Shown piece by piece: positions 43,895 through 51,693 of a stretch of DNA of 62,907 nt; position 1 is the stretch's first letter, and each line of letters opens with the position of its first letter. The notes below the pieces were generated by a model. That model worked only from the letters and a program-made list of their open reading frames with translations, was not told the origin of the DNA and did no database searches. This DNA comes from Clostridia bacterium (lineage in GTDB: Bacteria; Bacillota; Clostridia; Oscillospirales; Acutalibacteraceae). The stretch covers positions 1 through 62,907 of the forward strand of contig JAFRUA010000019.1 in the NCBI GenBank assembly GCA_017434855.1. The letters run 5' to 3'. Position numbers and translations under genes: made by a program.

Positions 43895-45031
43895 TTATCT
43901 GTCGTATTCGCCGAACTCGCAGCCGATGCCCTCGGCCTTGATCTCGTCCACCAGAACGAACTTCAGCCCCACGCGCTTATACAGTTTGAGCACGCCGGTG
44001 CCGGTGCCGCCGTTCCACAGGCGGTTGTGGCGCTTGGTGCCGTTCGGCGCCTCATAGTTGATGTTGAGCATCTCGTCCTTTTTGCAGGTGATGACGGTGT
44101 CCAGCTTTGCGGTCAGCGTTGTCTGCACCACGTGCCAGTGGATCTCATCCGCAGTCTCTTCGCAGTCGAACTTTGTGCGCGACCCGGTCCAGAACTTGGA
44201 AAAGTTGAATTCATAGTCCTGCCCTTCATAGAAGAAGGTGCCCAGCAGCTTGCGGTTGAGGGCAAGGCAATAGATCTTCGGCCGGCCGCCGCCGATCTCG
44301 AACACGCTGTTTTCCAGCTTTTTGCCGGTCTTGAGGCTGGTCAGGTTGTTGGATGACAGCCAGACCCACGGGCTGGTGAAATCGCCGCCCCAGTTCTTGT
44401 CGGAATAGCCGTTGCAGGTTTCGGGCCGGACGATGTACTTTTCACCGTTGAGGATGATCTCGCCCGCAAACGCCGTCTTGATGCCCTCGGCGTGCCAGAA
44501 CATTTCAAAGGCGTTGATCCTGCGGAAGAACCGGCTGGCGCCGTAGCCGACGTGGAACGCGATCTGTTTGTCGATCGTCAGGTCCCACTGCATGGTGCCC
44601 GCGTCGCACATCCATTCCGGGTGCGCGGCGGCCTCTTCGGGCGTGATGCTCACGCTGCCGCAGGTGCGCTTTTCGTCACAGTAGCAGTCTGCCGCCTTGA
44701 CAGAAAACGGCGGGTCGGCGTGGATGTCAACATTCTTGAGTGAAAAGAAGCGGTGCAGCTGGCCGTGCTCTTTGCCCCAGAAGCCGACGTTGACCATCAG
44801 ATAAGACGGCCGCTTGCCGGAATCCTGTGCCAGCTTGTCGTTCCAGACGATGACCGGCTCGTTTTCGGCATAGTCCGGGTTGCAGGTGAAAAACTCGACA
44901 TAGAACGGCTTTTTCTCCCCGGTCTTTTCGTTTTCCGCGGTGAGTGAATGCCACCACCAGTCATAGCCCTTTTTGGCCAGCGGACCGCGCAGCATCCATT
45001 CGTCTCTTGAAATTGCGCTGATGTTTGCCAT
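43895..45031 (-). CDS. Tocopherol-cyclase-like lipid-binding protein
   Basis: 378 residues. The pattern GYSDKNWGGDFTSPWVWLSS matches the AEKNWG...W.W signature I recall from plant tocopherol cyclase VTE1 and its bacterial relatives, and the N-terminus (GYDWWWHSLTAEN) also fits the lipocalin-like beta-barrel halves. An anaerobe of this kind would not make tocopherol, so an activity on another lipid, or plain lipid binding, is more likely. There is no signal peptide with the ATG at 45031, chosen for AAGGAGC and the compact start. First gene of the operon with the SDR and deformylase-like genes. Confidence 0.72.
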   Translation of the reverse strand: MANISAISRDEWMLRGPLAKKGYDWWWHSLTAENEKTGEKKPFYVEFFTCNPDYAENEPVIVWNDKLAQDSGKRPSYLMVNVGFWGKEHGQLHRFFSLKNVDIHADPPFSVKAADCYCDEKRTCGSVSITPEEAAAHPEWMCDAGTMQWDLTIDKQIAFHVGYGASRFFRRINAFEMFWHAEGIKTAFAGEIILNGEKYIVRPETCNGYSDKNWGGDFTSPWVWLSSNNLTSLKTGKKLENSVFEIGGGRPKIYCLALNRKLLGTFFYEGQDYEFNFSKFWTGSRTKFDCEETADEIHWHVVQTTLTAKLDTVITCKKDEMLNINYEAPNGTKRHNRLWNGGTGTGVLKLYKRVGLKFVLVDEIKAEGIGCEFGEYDR

Positions 45032-45098
45032 GGTACTTGCTCCTTCGTATTTTGATGTGGCAAAAGTTCCGTTCTCCTCGTGGAACTTCAACATATTT

Positions 45099-45127
45099 AT
45101 CATACCATGTGCAAGGTTTTCTGTCAA
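45099..45127 (-). promoter_or_regulatory. Promoter of the tocopherol-cyclase-like operon
   Basis: Minus strand TTGACA (45127-45122), 17-bp spacer, TATGAT (45104-45099), about 65 bases before the ATG at 45031. Confidence 0.8.
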
Positions 45128-45146
45128 TCTTTTTTCTGAAAACAAA

Positions 45147-45184
45147 TCAAAAGGGGCTGTTGCGAGTTTGCGGCAGCCCCTTTT
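45147..45184. terminator. Terminator after the LRR surface protein gene
   Basis: AAGGGGCTG (45151-45159) pairs with CAGCCCCTT (45174-45182). On the minus strand it is followed by TTTTGATT, and it lies 13 bases past the LRR gene stop. Confidence 0.8.
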
Positions 45185-45196
45185 CTGCATATCAGC

Positions 45197-47026
45197 TTAT
45201 CGGAATTTCAGCTTTGACACGATGTTCAGCAAGCTGTCCAGCAGACGCACGATCCATTTGATCGCCCTGTGGATGAAACCGATGACGCCTTCGTTTTCAT
45301 CCTTGATTTCAACGGGCGTGTCGCTGATCTCTTCGTGGGCGCTGTCTTTTGCCACCAGGCGAAAGTCGGTGATGCTGCCGTCGACGATCCCGCGCACCAG
45401 GTCGTTGAAGCTGATCGGCTCTGCGGCGCTTGTCTGCGCACGCAGCTCGGCGTCGGCCAGGCGGTTGTCTTCGATGCGCGCATAGTTGCCGTCGCTGTCC
45501 GTTCCGTACATCGGCAGGGCGTCAAAGGTGAAATCGCTGCATTTGAGCACATCGATCGGGTCAAAGCGCAGGCAAAACGCCGTCATGGTGTCCAGGAACT
45601 GATAGCCGTCCCAGGTCACGCTGCCGTTCAAAGACAGGGCGCCGTCCGCATATGTATAGGGTACGACGCGGTATCGGCCGGCGTCCAAGCTCCCGGTCAG
45701 CGCCGCGTCTGCGGGCACAAAGACCTGAACCGCCGCGTCAGCGTCCGCCGCTTCGTCGTCCAGCGCCGCGTCGCCAAAGAACAGCAGGGTATCCAGCGCC
45801 GGGCAATCCGTGAACGCGCCGGCAGAAAGCGCCGTGCCGCCGGTGTCAAAGATCACATAGCTCAGCGCCGGAAAACCGGTGAACGCGCCCGCACCGACCG
45901 AGGCGACGCCGCCTTCCACAAACAGGGCGGTCACGGTGTCTTTGTGCTCGTCCCAGAACTGAAATCCGCCTTCACGCGCGGCGGGAATGCTGCCCGTGCC
46001 GGCGATGGTCAAAAGGTCGTTGTCATAGGTCACGGTCAGCGTCGCATACGGCGCGGCGTCAAAATCATAGTGGAACGCGGCGACGTCGAACGCATCCACG
46101 CGGCTGCCGTAATAGGACCCGGTCCGCACATTCAGCGCCGCCCAGTCCTCGGCGGACCCGCCGTAATAGACGTGTGCAAGGTTCGGACAGTTGCCGCAGA
46201 TGGCCCGGCCGACCGTTTGCAGCGACCGCGGCAGCACGATGCGCTCCAGCGCCGCGTCGCTTTCAAAGGCGTAGCTTTCGATTTTGGTGACGCCCTCCGG
46301 GATGATGATCTCTTTGAGCGCATAACATTCCGTAAAGGCGCTGCCCTCGATCGATTGCAGCGTGGAGGGCAGAGACACAGACTCCAGACTGACGCAATAG
46401 GCAAAGTCGTTTTGCCCGATGGCGGTGATGCCCTCCGGCAAGGCGATGTGCTTCAGACTTCGCATTTCATAAAACGCCTGTGGACCGAAATCGGCCAGGC
46501 CGTCCGGCAGGGTCAGCGCCTGCAAAAAGATCACGCCCTCAAAGGCGGTTCCTTCCAGGTGTGTCACACTGTCCGGAACCGTATAGCTTGTCAGCGCCAG
46601 GCAGCAGGGCGCCTTGACCAATGTGGTCCTGTCTTTGTTAAAGAGCACGCCAAAATCGTCGCTGCTGTAATTCGGGTTGTCGGCGTCCGCCTCGATGGCG
46701 GCCACGTCGGCATAAGAAAACGCGTCGCTATGGATGGCGGTGACGGTTTTCGGGATCCGTACCACCTGCACCGTGTCGACCCCAAGCTCATAGGTCGGGT
46801 CTTTGAACGCCTGGCTGCCAAGGGCGGTCACGGGCACACCGCCCAGCGTTTCCGGCACGTCGATCTCGGTCTGACCGGAGCAATCGACCCGGTTGATGGT
46901 TGCCGCGCCGCCGCTGACCGTATAGGTAAAGATGCCCTCGGTTTCGGCTGCAGCCGCAAATGCGCACAGCGTCAGCAGACTGAGCACGAGCACCACCAGC
47001 AGCAGCGTCTGTTTTTTGCTTCGCAT
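45197..47026 (-). CDS. BspA-type leucine-rich repeat surface protein with amphipathic tail
   Basis: 609 residues. A signal peptide (about residues 1-27) precedes BspA/TpLRR repeats of about 23 residues (LRR_5), visible as ITAIGQNDFAYCVSLESVSL, LQSIEGSAFTECYALKEIII and VTKIESYAFESDAALERIVL. A second LRR block (ASVGAGAFTGFPALSYVIF) and a beta-rich region follow. The C-terminus is a basic amphipathic helix (GFIHRAIKWIVRLLDSLLNI, then VSKLKFR). Such proteins bind host or matrix components; anchoring here has no sortase motif. Divergent from the LytTR regulator, with a LytTR-type site between them, so it is a likely regulatory target. Confidence 0.87.
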   Translation of the reverse strand: MRSKKQTLLLVVLVLSLLTLCAFAAAAETEGIFTYTVSGGAATINRVDCSGQTEIDVPETLGGVPVTALGSQAFKDPTYELGVDTVQVVRIPKTVTAIHSDAFSYADVAAIEADADNPNYSSDDFGVLFNKDRTTLVKAPCCLALTSYTVPDSVTHLEGTAFEGVIFLQALTLPDGLADFGPQAFYEMRSLKHIALPEGITAIGQNDFAYCVSLESVSLPSTLQSIEGSAFTECYALKEIIIPEGVTKIESYAFESDAALERIVLPRSLQTVGRAICGNCPNLAHVYYGGSAEDWAALNVRTGSYYGSRVDAFDVAAFHYDFDAAPYATLTVTYDNDLLTIAGTGSIPAAREGGFQFWDEHKDTVTALFVEGGVASVGAGAFTGFPALSYVIFDTGGTALSAGAFTDCPALDTLLFFGDAALDDEAADADAAVQVFVPADAALTGSLDAGRYRVVPYTYADGALSLNGSVTWDGYQFLDTMTAFCLRFDPIDVLKCSDFTFDALPMYGTDSDGNYARIEDNRLADAELRAQTSAAEPISFNDLVRGIVDGSITDFRLVAKDSAHEEISDTPVEIKDENEGVIGFIHRAIKWIVRLLDSLLNIVSKLKFR

Positions 47027-47056
47027 AACAAGCCCTCCTTGTTTTTACTACCCATA

Positions 47057-47085
47057 AGCATAACACAGAAAAAGGTGAAAAGCAA
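47057..47085 (-). promoter_or_regulatory. Promoter of the LRR surface protein gene
   Basis: Minus strand TTGCTT (47085-47080), 17-bp spacer, TATGCT (47062-47057). The non-consensus boxes fit an activator-dependent promoter. Confidence 0.6.
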
Positions 47086-47088
47086 GTC

Positions 47089-47115
47089 TTTAATATTCGA
47101 TTAAAGAATATTAAA
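47089..47115. promoter_or_regulatory. Perfect AT-rich inverted repeat in the divergent gap
   Basis: TTTAATATTC (47089-47098) and GAATATTAAA (47106-47115) are exact reverse complements with a 7-base centre. It lies between the LRR promoter and the LytTR site; a second regulator could bind here. Confidence 0.6.
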
Positions 47116-47116
47116 T

Positions 47117-47146
47117 ACCGTTCATCCCGAAAAACCGACCGTTCAT
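47117..47146. promoter_or_regulatory. Tandem LytTR-type binding site
   Basis: ACCGTTCAT occurs at 47117-47125 and 47138-47146, 12 bases between copies. Both match the LytTR consensus (W-M-M-GTT-N-R-K in direct repeat with 12-13 bp spacing). Centred about 80 bp from the LRR promoter start and about 95 bp from the regulator's own, which has TATAAT at 47216-47221 but no -35 box. Confidence 0.75.
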
Positions 47147-47288
47147 CCGAAAATGATTGTAAAATAAAGTCAAAAAAGATATGATTATGGGGTATCGGAA
47201 AATGTTTTTTTGTGGTATAATGATCTTGCCGTCGGGTCTGCCGGGTCGCCGGCAACGCGCATGACGGTGCGCAAGGAGAGAATCAAGT

Positions 47289-47990
47289 ATGAGAATCGCG
47301 ATTTGTGAAGACGATAAAACCGAGGCCCGGCTGCTTGCGGATCTGGTTCAGAAGCAGATGGTCCATCTCGGCGTGACTTCAAGAACCGACGTTTATTTTT
47401 CGGCAAAGGATCTGCTTGACGTGTCAACGCGCTATGATCTTTTGCTGCTGGACTGCAGGCTGGGCGACGGCACCGGGATCGACCTGGCCCGCACGCTGCG
47501 CGATGGGGGCTGTGACGCCGCGATCATTTTTGTCACGGCCTATGACGATTATGTCTATGAGGGCTATGAGGTCAACGCGTTTCGCTATCTGCTCAAGCCG
47601 GTCGACGCCATCGTGCTGAACCGCACCCTGTCAGATTTTGTGACATATTATGAGCGTGAAAAGTATCTGGATTTCATCAGCGGCAAGCGCATGATCCGCC
47701 TGAACCTGAACGAGATCATGTATATCGAATCGAGCGAAAAGCACTCCATCGTGCGCCATGTCGGCGGCATTTATGAAACGTCGGTGACGATCGCAGAGCT
47801 GCAGGCGCGCATCAATTCCTATGCCTTTTTCCGCACGCACCGGCGCTTCATCGTCAACATGCACTATATTATGGAGATCGACAAGAACATCATCCGCCTG
47901 ACCAATGATGAAAAGATCGAGATCAGCCGCCGCAATCTTGTGAATTTCAACAAATGCTATATGAACTATTTGAAATATTCAATGTCCTGA
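47289..47990 (+). CDS. LytTR-family response regulator
   Basis: 233 residues. The receiver domain has MRIAICEDDKTE, phospho-Asp in LLLLDCRLGDGTG, Thr in FVTAYDDYVYEGY and the FRYLLKP motif. The C-terminal LytTR domain (about residues 135-233) has the characteristic IMYIESSEKHSIV, FRTHRRFIVNMHYI and ISRRNLVNFNKCY. It is AgrA/VirR-like and partner of the next gene's kinase. Upstream sequence contains a textbook LytTR direct repeat shared with the LRR surface gene. AAGGAGAG precedes the ATG. Confidence 0.95.
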   Translation: MRIAICEDDKTEARLLADLVQKQMVHLGVTSRTDVYFSAKDLLDVSTRYDLLLLDCRLGDGTGIDLARTLRDGGCDAAIIFVTAYDDYVYEGYEVNAFRYLLKPVDAIVLNRTLSDFVTYYEREKYLDFISGKRMIRLNLNEIMYIESSEKHSIVRHVGGIYETSVTIAELQARINSYAFFRTHRRFIVNMHYIMEIDKNIIRLTNDEKIEISRRNLVNFNKCYMNYLKYSMS

Positions 47991-48025
47991 CCGTTTCAGG
48001 TCGGGCAGGGAAGAGGGGAATCGTG

Positions 48026-49294
48026 ATGACAGCAGGAACCGCAGCGCTGTGCGTGCTCGAAAACTGGGCCGCCGTGTTCGGGCTGCTGTCTTTTTTGCAT
48101 TGTATCTTTCGGTATGCGCTGCGCCTGACCGCGCCGCGGCTGGCGATTGCCGCGCTGGTGCTGATGCTGCCGGCGGCGGGCGGGCTGCTGGTGCCGGCAC
48201 TGACCGCGGAGTATGACGGCGTGCTGGACTTTGCCGGGAATGCGCTTTGCTTTGCGGCGGCGTGCCTTTTGGTGCAGCGGCCAAAACCGTTGTCCGTTCT
48301 GTGGAAGACGCTGGTCTACACCTTTACGGTGGAGGTCTTTTGGGGCCTCATCGCGTTTTATACCACCCGCGCGCTGTGGCTGGAATATACGGTCTGCACG
48401 GTGCTGTATCTGGCTGCGGGCGCGGCGCTGCTAATGGTTTCTTTCCGCAGCGAAACGCACGCGCTGCACCGCTTTGTCGATGCAGTGCCGAAGTGGGTGT
48501 ACGCTGTTTTGCTGCTGTTTGAGGTCATGTGTTACTACAAGGCGTACGGGGAAGAAACCGGCCGCTTTGACGTTTTGTTTTTGATTTCGTCTGCGGCGCT
48601 GATCGTGTCGTTCGTATTTCTGCTGTTTCGGGTGCTGCGCCTTTCTCAGGAAGAGAATCGCATTCTGCAGCAGATGACCGTGCAAAAGGAATTCGCCGAG
48701 CAGTCCATTACCGACGACGCCGAGCTGCGGCGCTTTCGTCACGATTACAAAAACCACATGCTGGTGGTGCGCGCGCTGCTGGAGGACGGCCGATTTGATG
48801 AGGCGCGGCAGTATCTCGACGCGATGCAGGGCACCGTCCACGCCGCCATGTACAAGATCAAGACCGGCAATTTTGTTGCCGACGCGCTGCTGAACCACAA
48901 GGCGCAGACGGCCGCGGATGAAAACATCACGCTCAAATTCAGCGGCGCCATTCCCGCCGACGGCATCCGTGACGACGACCTGTGCACCGTGCTGTCAAAC
49001 CTGATCGACAATGCGATCGAGGCGTGCCGCAAGGCCGGCGGGGCGCAGGTGGTGTTTGCCGAGGTGCGTACCGTGCATGAAACCTTTCTGCTCAGCATCT
49101 CCAACCCGACCGACGGCGACGCGTCGGCGGCAAGTGCCGGCCGTACCACAAAAGCCGACCGGCGCAACCACGGCTTCGGCCTGAAAAATGTGGAGCGCGC
49201 CGTGAAAAAGTATAACGGCCAACTGGAAACGACCGCGAAGGACGGCACCTTTGTGGCCGACGTGATGCTGCATCTGCAAACAACCGCTGTCTGA
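48026..49294 (+). CDS. AgrC-like membrane sensor kinase (GHKL type)
   Basis: 422 residues. About six N-terminal membrane helices (residues 5-205) are followed by a coiled coil (QEENRILQQMTVQKEFAEQS) and a DHp-like box LRRFRHDYKNHMLVVRALLE with the phospho-His. The ATPase domain has the N-box LSNLIDNAIEACRK and a G-box with NHGFGLKNVE. This layout matches quorum-sensing kinases that detect peptides, but no AgrB/AgrD-like genes are adjacent. ATG 48026 (after GAAGAGGGG) is preferred over an in-frame ATG at 47954 that would overlap the regulator. Confidence 0.88.
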   Translation: MTAGTAALCVLENWAAVFGLLSFLHCIFRYALRLTAPRLAIAALVLMLPAAGGLLVPALTAEYDGVLDFAGNALCFAAACLLVQRPKPLSVLWKTLVYTFTVEVFWGLIAFYTTRALWLEYTVCTVLYLAAGAALLMVSFRSETHALHRFVDAVPKWVYAVLLLFEVMCYYKAYGEETGRFDVLFLISSAALIVSFVFLLFRVLRLSQEENRILQQMTVQKEFAEQSITDDAELRRFRHDYKNHMLVVRALLEDGRFDEARQYLDAMQGTVHAAMYKIKTGNFVADALLNHKAQTAADENITLKFSGAIPADGIRDDDLCTVLSNLIDNAIEACRKAGGAQVVFAEVRTVHETFLLSISNPTDGDASAASAGRTTKADRRNHGFGLKNVERAVKKYNGQLETTAKDGTFVADVMLHLQTTAV

Positions 49295-49307
49295 AAGGAG
49301 CGTTTTT

Positions 49308-49952
49308 ATGAAAACCATTTTGTTCCAGGGCGATTCCATCACCGATTGCGGCCGGGACCGCGGCAATGACGCCAATCTCGGCAACGGCTATCCGCGCCTG
49401 ATCGAAGCGTCGCTCGGCTTTGACATGCCGGGGCAATACCGCTTTGTCAACCGGGCCGTCAGCGGCGACCGGGTGCCGGACGTCTATGCGCGCATTGTGC
49501 GCGACGTGCTTTCCGTGCGGCCGGACGTGCTGAGTCTGCTTGTCGGCGTCAACGATATCTGGCACGGGCTGGACGGCTGCAGCGGCACGGGCACGGCGCG
49601 GTTTGAAAAGGTCTATGACCTGTTTCTGGACGAAGTGACCGCAGAGCTGCCCGGTGTGAAGCTTTTGCTGCTGGAGCCGTTTTTGCTGCCGGGGACCGCG
49701 ACAAACAACCGTGACGGCCAGCCGGACCGCTTCAGCGTGTTTGATTCCGGCGTCAAGGAACTCGCGGCCATTGTGCGTTCGCTTGCCGACCGGTACGGCG
49801 CGGTGTTTGTGCCGCTGCAGGGCGTGTTTGACGCGGCGGCGCTGCGGGCCGAACCGTCCTATTGGCTGGCGGACGGGGTGCACCCCACGGCCAAGGGCCA
49901 CGCGCTGATCTGCCGCGAATGGCTGAAAGCGTTTGCGACGCCGGATGTGTGA
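49308..49952 (+). CDS. SGNH/GDSL hydrolase
   Basis: 214 residues, cytoplasmic (no signal peptide). Block I is LFQGDSITDCGR with the nucleophile Ser, block II has the Gly in NRAVSGDRVPD, block III is VGVNDIWHG with the oxyanion Asn, and block V is LADGVHPTAKGH with the Asp-His pair. It is an esterase or acetyl-esterase of the rhamnogalacturonan acetylesterase-like type, likely deacetylating imported oligosaccharides. It follows the LytTR kinase by 13 bases and so may share its regulation. Confidence 0.93.
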   Translation: MKTILFQGDSITDCGRDRGNDANLGNGYPRLIEASLGFDMPGQYRFVNRAVSGDRVPDVYARIVRDVLSVRPDVLSLLVGVNDIWHGLDGCSGTGTARFEKVYDLFLDEVTAELPGVKLLLLEPFLLPGTATNNRDGQPDRFSVFDSGVKELAAIVRSLADRYGAVFVPLQGVFDAAALRAEPSYWLADGVHPTAKGHALICREWLKAFATPDV

Positions 49953-49972
49953 CGGCGTACAGCAAAAATCAA

Positions 49973-50005
49973 CAGCACCCTGTTCATCGCGGGGTGCTGC
50001 GTTTG
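49973..50005 (+). terminator. Terminator, copy 1 of a repeated hairpin
   Basis: CAGCACCC (49973-49980) / GGGTGCTG (49992-49999), then CGTTTGTT. Nearly the same hairpin, with the same flanks, occurs at 51590. Confidence 0.75.
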
Positions 50006-50017
50006 TTATATGGTTTT

Positions 50018-50188
50018 TCAGTGTGCTTCCGGCTGCCGGGCATTCGCCTGCTGCTTTGCAACATAGTCTTTCAGGACCTTGTTGATATACTGTGAAAAAG
50101 AGCGGTCGTCCTGCTCCGCCAACACCCGAATGTGTGCCACAAGGTCTTCGTCCAGTGTGATACTGACTTTTTCTTTGAGCGGTTTCAT
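50018..50188 (-). CDS. Ribbon-helix-helix (CopG/Arc-like) small DNA-binding protein
   Basis: 56 residues: MKPLKEKVSITLDEDLVAHI, then RVLAEQDDRSFSQYINKVLK, then DYVAKQQANARQPEAH. The beta strand KVSITL, the two helices and the RSFSQYINKVL turn are those of Arc/MetJ/CopG repressors and antitoxins. AAAAGGAGTG precedes the ATG. No toxin gene is beside it, so a stand-alone repressor is likelier than an antitoxin. It is divergent from the lipoprotein gene at 50307, whose promoter has an AGTAGTAT palindrome typical of this class of operator. Confidence 0.85.
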   Translation of the reverse strand: MKPLKEKVSITLDEDLVAHIRVLAEQDDRSFSQYINKVLKDYVAKQQANARQPEAH

Positions 50189-50236
50189 GTGTATCACTCC
50201 TTTTTTGAGTAGAGTAGCACATTTCAGGAAATAGTA

Positions 50237-50271
50237 TTGACAATTCGGATAAAGTAGTATAAGATACTACT
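50237..50271 (+). promoter_or_regulatory. Lipoprotein promoter overlapped by a perfect palindromic operator
   Basis: TTGACA (50237-50242), 17 bp, TAAGAT (50260-50265). The palindrome AGTAGTAT-AAG-ATACTACT (50253-50271) covers the -10 box, so a bound protein would block RNA polymerase. The divergent ribbon-helix-helix protein is the obvious candidate. Confidence 0.72.
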
Positions 50272-50306
50272 ATGCAAAGCATGTTGAAAAATCAGGAGGT
50301 TTGTTT

Positions 50307-51557
50307 ATGAAATCTTTGCAACTCAAAAAAGCCGTCAGTCTGTTGCTCGTTCTGGTGCTGTGCCTGGCGTTTGCCGCCTGCAAAAAGTCCGAGCCGTCCG
50401 AACCGGCCGACGCGGCAACCGCCGCGGATGCTGCCGCAAACGAAGTCGAAGCGACGGAACCGACCGAACCGACAGAACCGCAAGGTACAGAGCGCGTTGC
50501 CACGGATGAAATGGAGGTCAATTCATTGACGACCGAACCCGTCTCAACAGATCCGGACAACATCAATGACGGCAGCGTGCCGACCGATGACGACAAGTAC
50601 CGCGCCGACCTGAACCAACTGGCGCTGGTGGAATCTCGCAACAGTGTGTTTGCGGTGCAGGCGACGATTGCGCAGTTTGACGAAAAAGTGAAGGTAACAG
50701 TGCAGAACAACAGCGCTGCGCCGATCAGCAATGTCAGTGTTGCGTTCGTCGGCCTGACTGACAAGGGAACCATTGTGGACTGTGCCAGGAACCCGGGCTA
50801 TTCAATGACGATCGATACCAGCAATCGTCCGACACAGTATTATAAAGGCTTTGTTTTTGAGGATACGATTGCGGCTGGTGATTACAAAGAGGCATTCTTC
50901 AGGTCTTCGGAAGAATCGATCGACCGGTTTTCTATCATCGTCCTGTCGTATGATACGGACGGAAAAACGAAAAAGAATCCGAATGAGGACGACTGGATGT
51001 ATGCGGTCTTTTACAGTGACAGCCGTCACCTCGGTGCTGAGGAAAAGCTGCAGCCGGAAGGAAGCGCTTTGGTGGTCCGTGACGTGAAAGGATTGAAGGC
51101 AGCCGCCGAAACGGATTTTGCATTGGATCTGGAAAAACCAGTGATCTATTACAATTATAATGGAATTGATTTGATGGGCGGAAACCGCGATGCGCTGATG
51201 CTGACCTTGAAAAACAACAGCAGTGATCAGATCACATCTTTCAAGCTTTATCATGTCGGCTTGCGGTCGGATCAAAGCCGTGTGAAGCTTTGGAACGAAT
51301 GGGTTTCCAAATCGACGGTGTCGTTCGATAAGGAAATTGTGGACGGCGTCGGTGTTTTGACCTGTACATCGGAAAGCGACATTTTGTGTGGGGATACGGT
51401 CTCTTTGTCGTTTGACTGCAATTGCGAACAATTCAAGGATTACTCCGTCATCGTCGCATCCTATACGACCGCCGACGGGACCGAGGTCAAGAACCCCGCC
51501 GCCGAGCAGTGGCTTTCCGCTGCCACCAACGGTGAAATCACGCGCGAATCAAACTGA
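50307..51557 (+). CDS. Exported lipoprotein of unknown function
   Basis: 416 residues. A lipoprotein signal peptide ends at Cys in CLAFAACKK. A Glu/Pro/Thr/Ala-rich linker (about residues 30-75) leads to two beta-rich domains with similar layout: VTVQNNSAAPISNVSVAFVG followed later by LTLKNNSSDQITSFKLYHVG. The repeats look like Ig-like folds (DUF5780-type, a guess). No enzyme motif is seen. ATG 50307 lies 6 bases after AGGAGGT. The gene stands alone between two nearly identical terminator hairpins and is probably repressed by the divergent small regulator. Confidence 0.75.
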   Translation: MKSLQLKKAVSLLLVLVLCLAFAACKKSEPSEPADAATAADAAANEVEATEPTEPTEPQGTERVATDEMEVNSLTTEPVSTDPDNINDGSVPTDDDKYRADLNQLALVESRNSVFAVQATIAQFDEKVKVTVQNNSAAPISNVSVAFVGLTDKGTIVDCARNPGYSMTIDTSNRPTQYYKGFVFEDTIAAGDYKEAFFRSSEESIDRFSIIVLSYDTDGKTKKNPNEDDWMYAVFYSDSRHLGAEEKLQPEGSALVVRDVKGLKAAAETDFALDLEKPVIYYNYNGIDLMGGNRDALMLTLKNNSSDQITSFKLYHVGLRSDQSRVKLWNEWVSKSTVSFDKEIVDGVGVLTCTSESDILCGDTVSLSFDCNCEQFKDYSVIVASYTTADGTEVKNPAAEQWLSAATNGEITRESN

Positions 51558-51589
51558 CGCATCGACGAAGAAACGTTCAATAAAATGAA

Positions 51590-51624
51590 CAGCACCCTGC
51601 CTGACGCGGGGTGCTGCGTTTGTT
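51590..51624 (+). terminator. Terminator, copy 2 of a repeated hairpin
   Basis: CAGCACCC (51590-51597) / GGGTGCTG (51609-51616), then CGTTTGTTTT. Loop and flanks match the copy at 49973. Confidence 0.78.
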
Positions 51625-51637
51625 TTCTTCGGACCCA

Positions 51638-51666
51638 TTTACAAAATGCAAAAACCGGTATATAAT
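51638..51666 (+). promoter_or_regulatory. Promoter of the SLC1-type transporter gene
   Basis: TTTACA (51638-51643), 17-bp spacer, TATAAT (51661-51666), 27 bp before the ATG. Confidence 0.75.
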
Positions 51667-51693
51667 AAATCGAAATGATAAATAAGGGGTCGA

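Noticed and set aside
50018-50188. Toxin-antitoxin module
   Set aside because: The small ribbon-helix-helix gene has no adjacent RelE/ParE-like toxin; its divergent partner is a lipoprotein gene.
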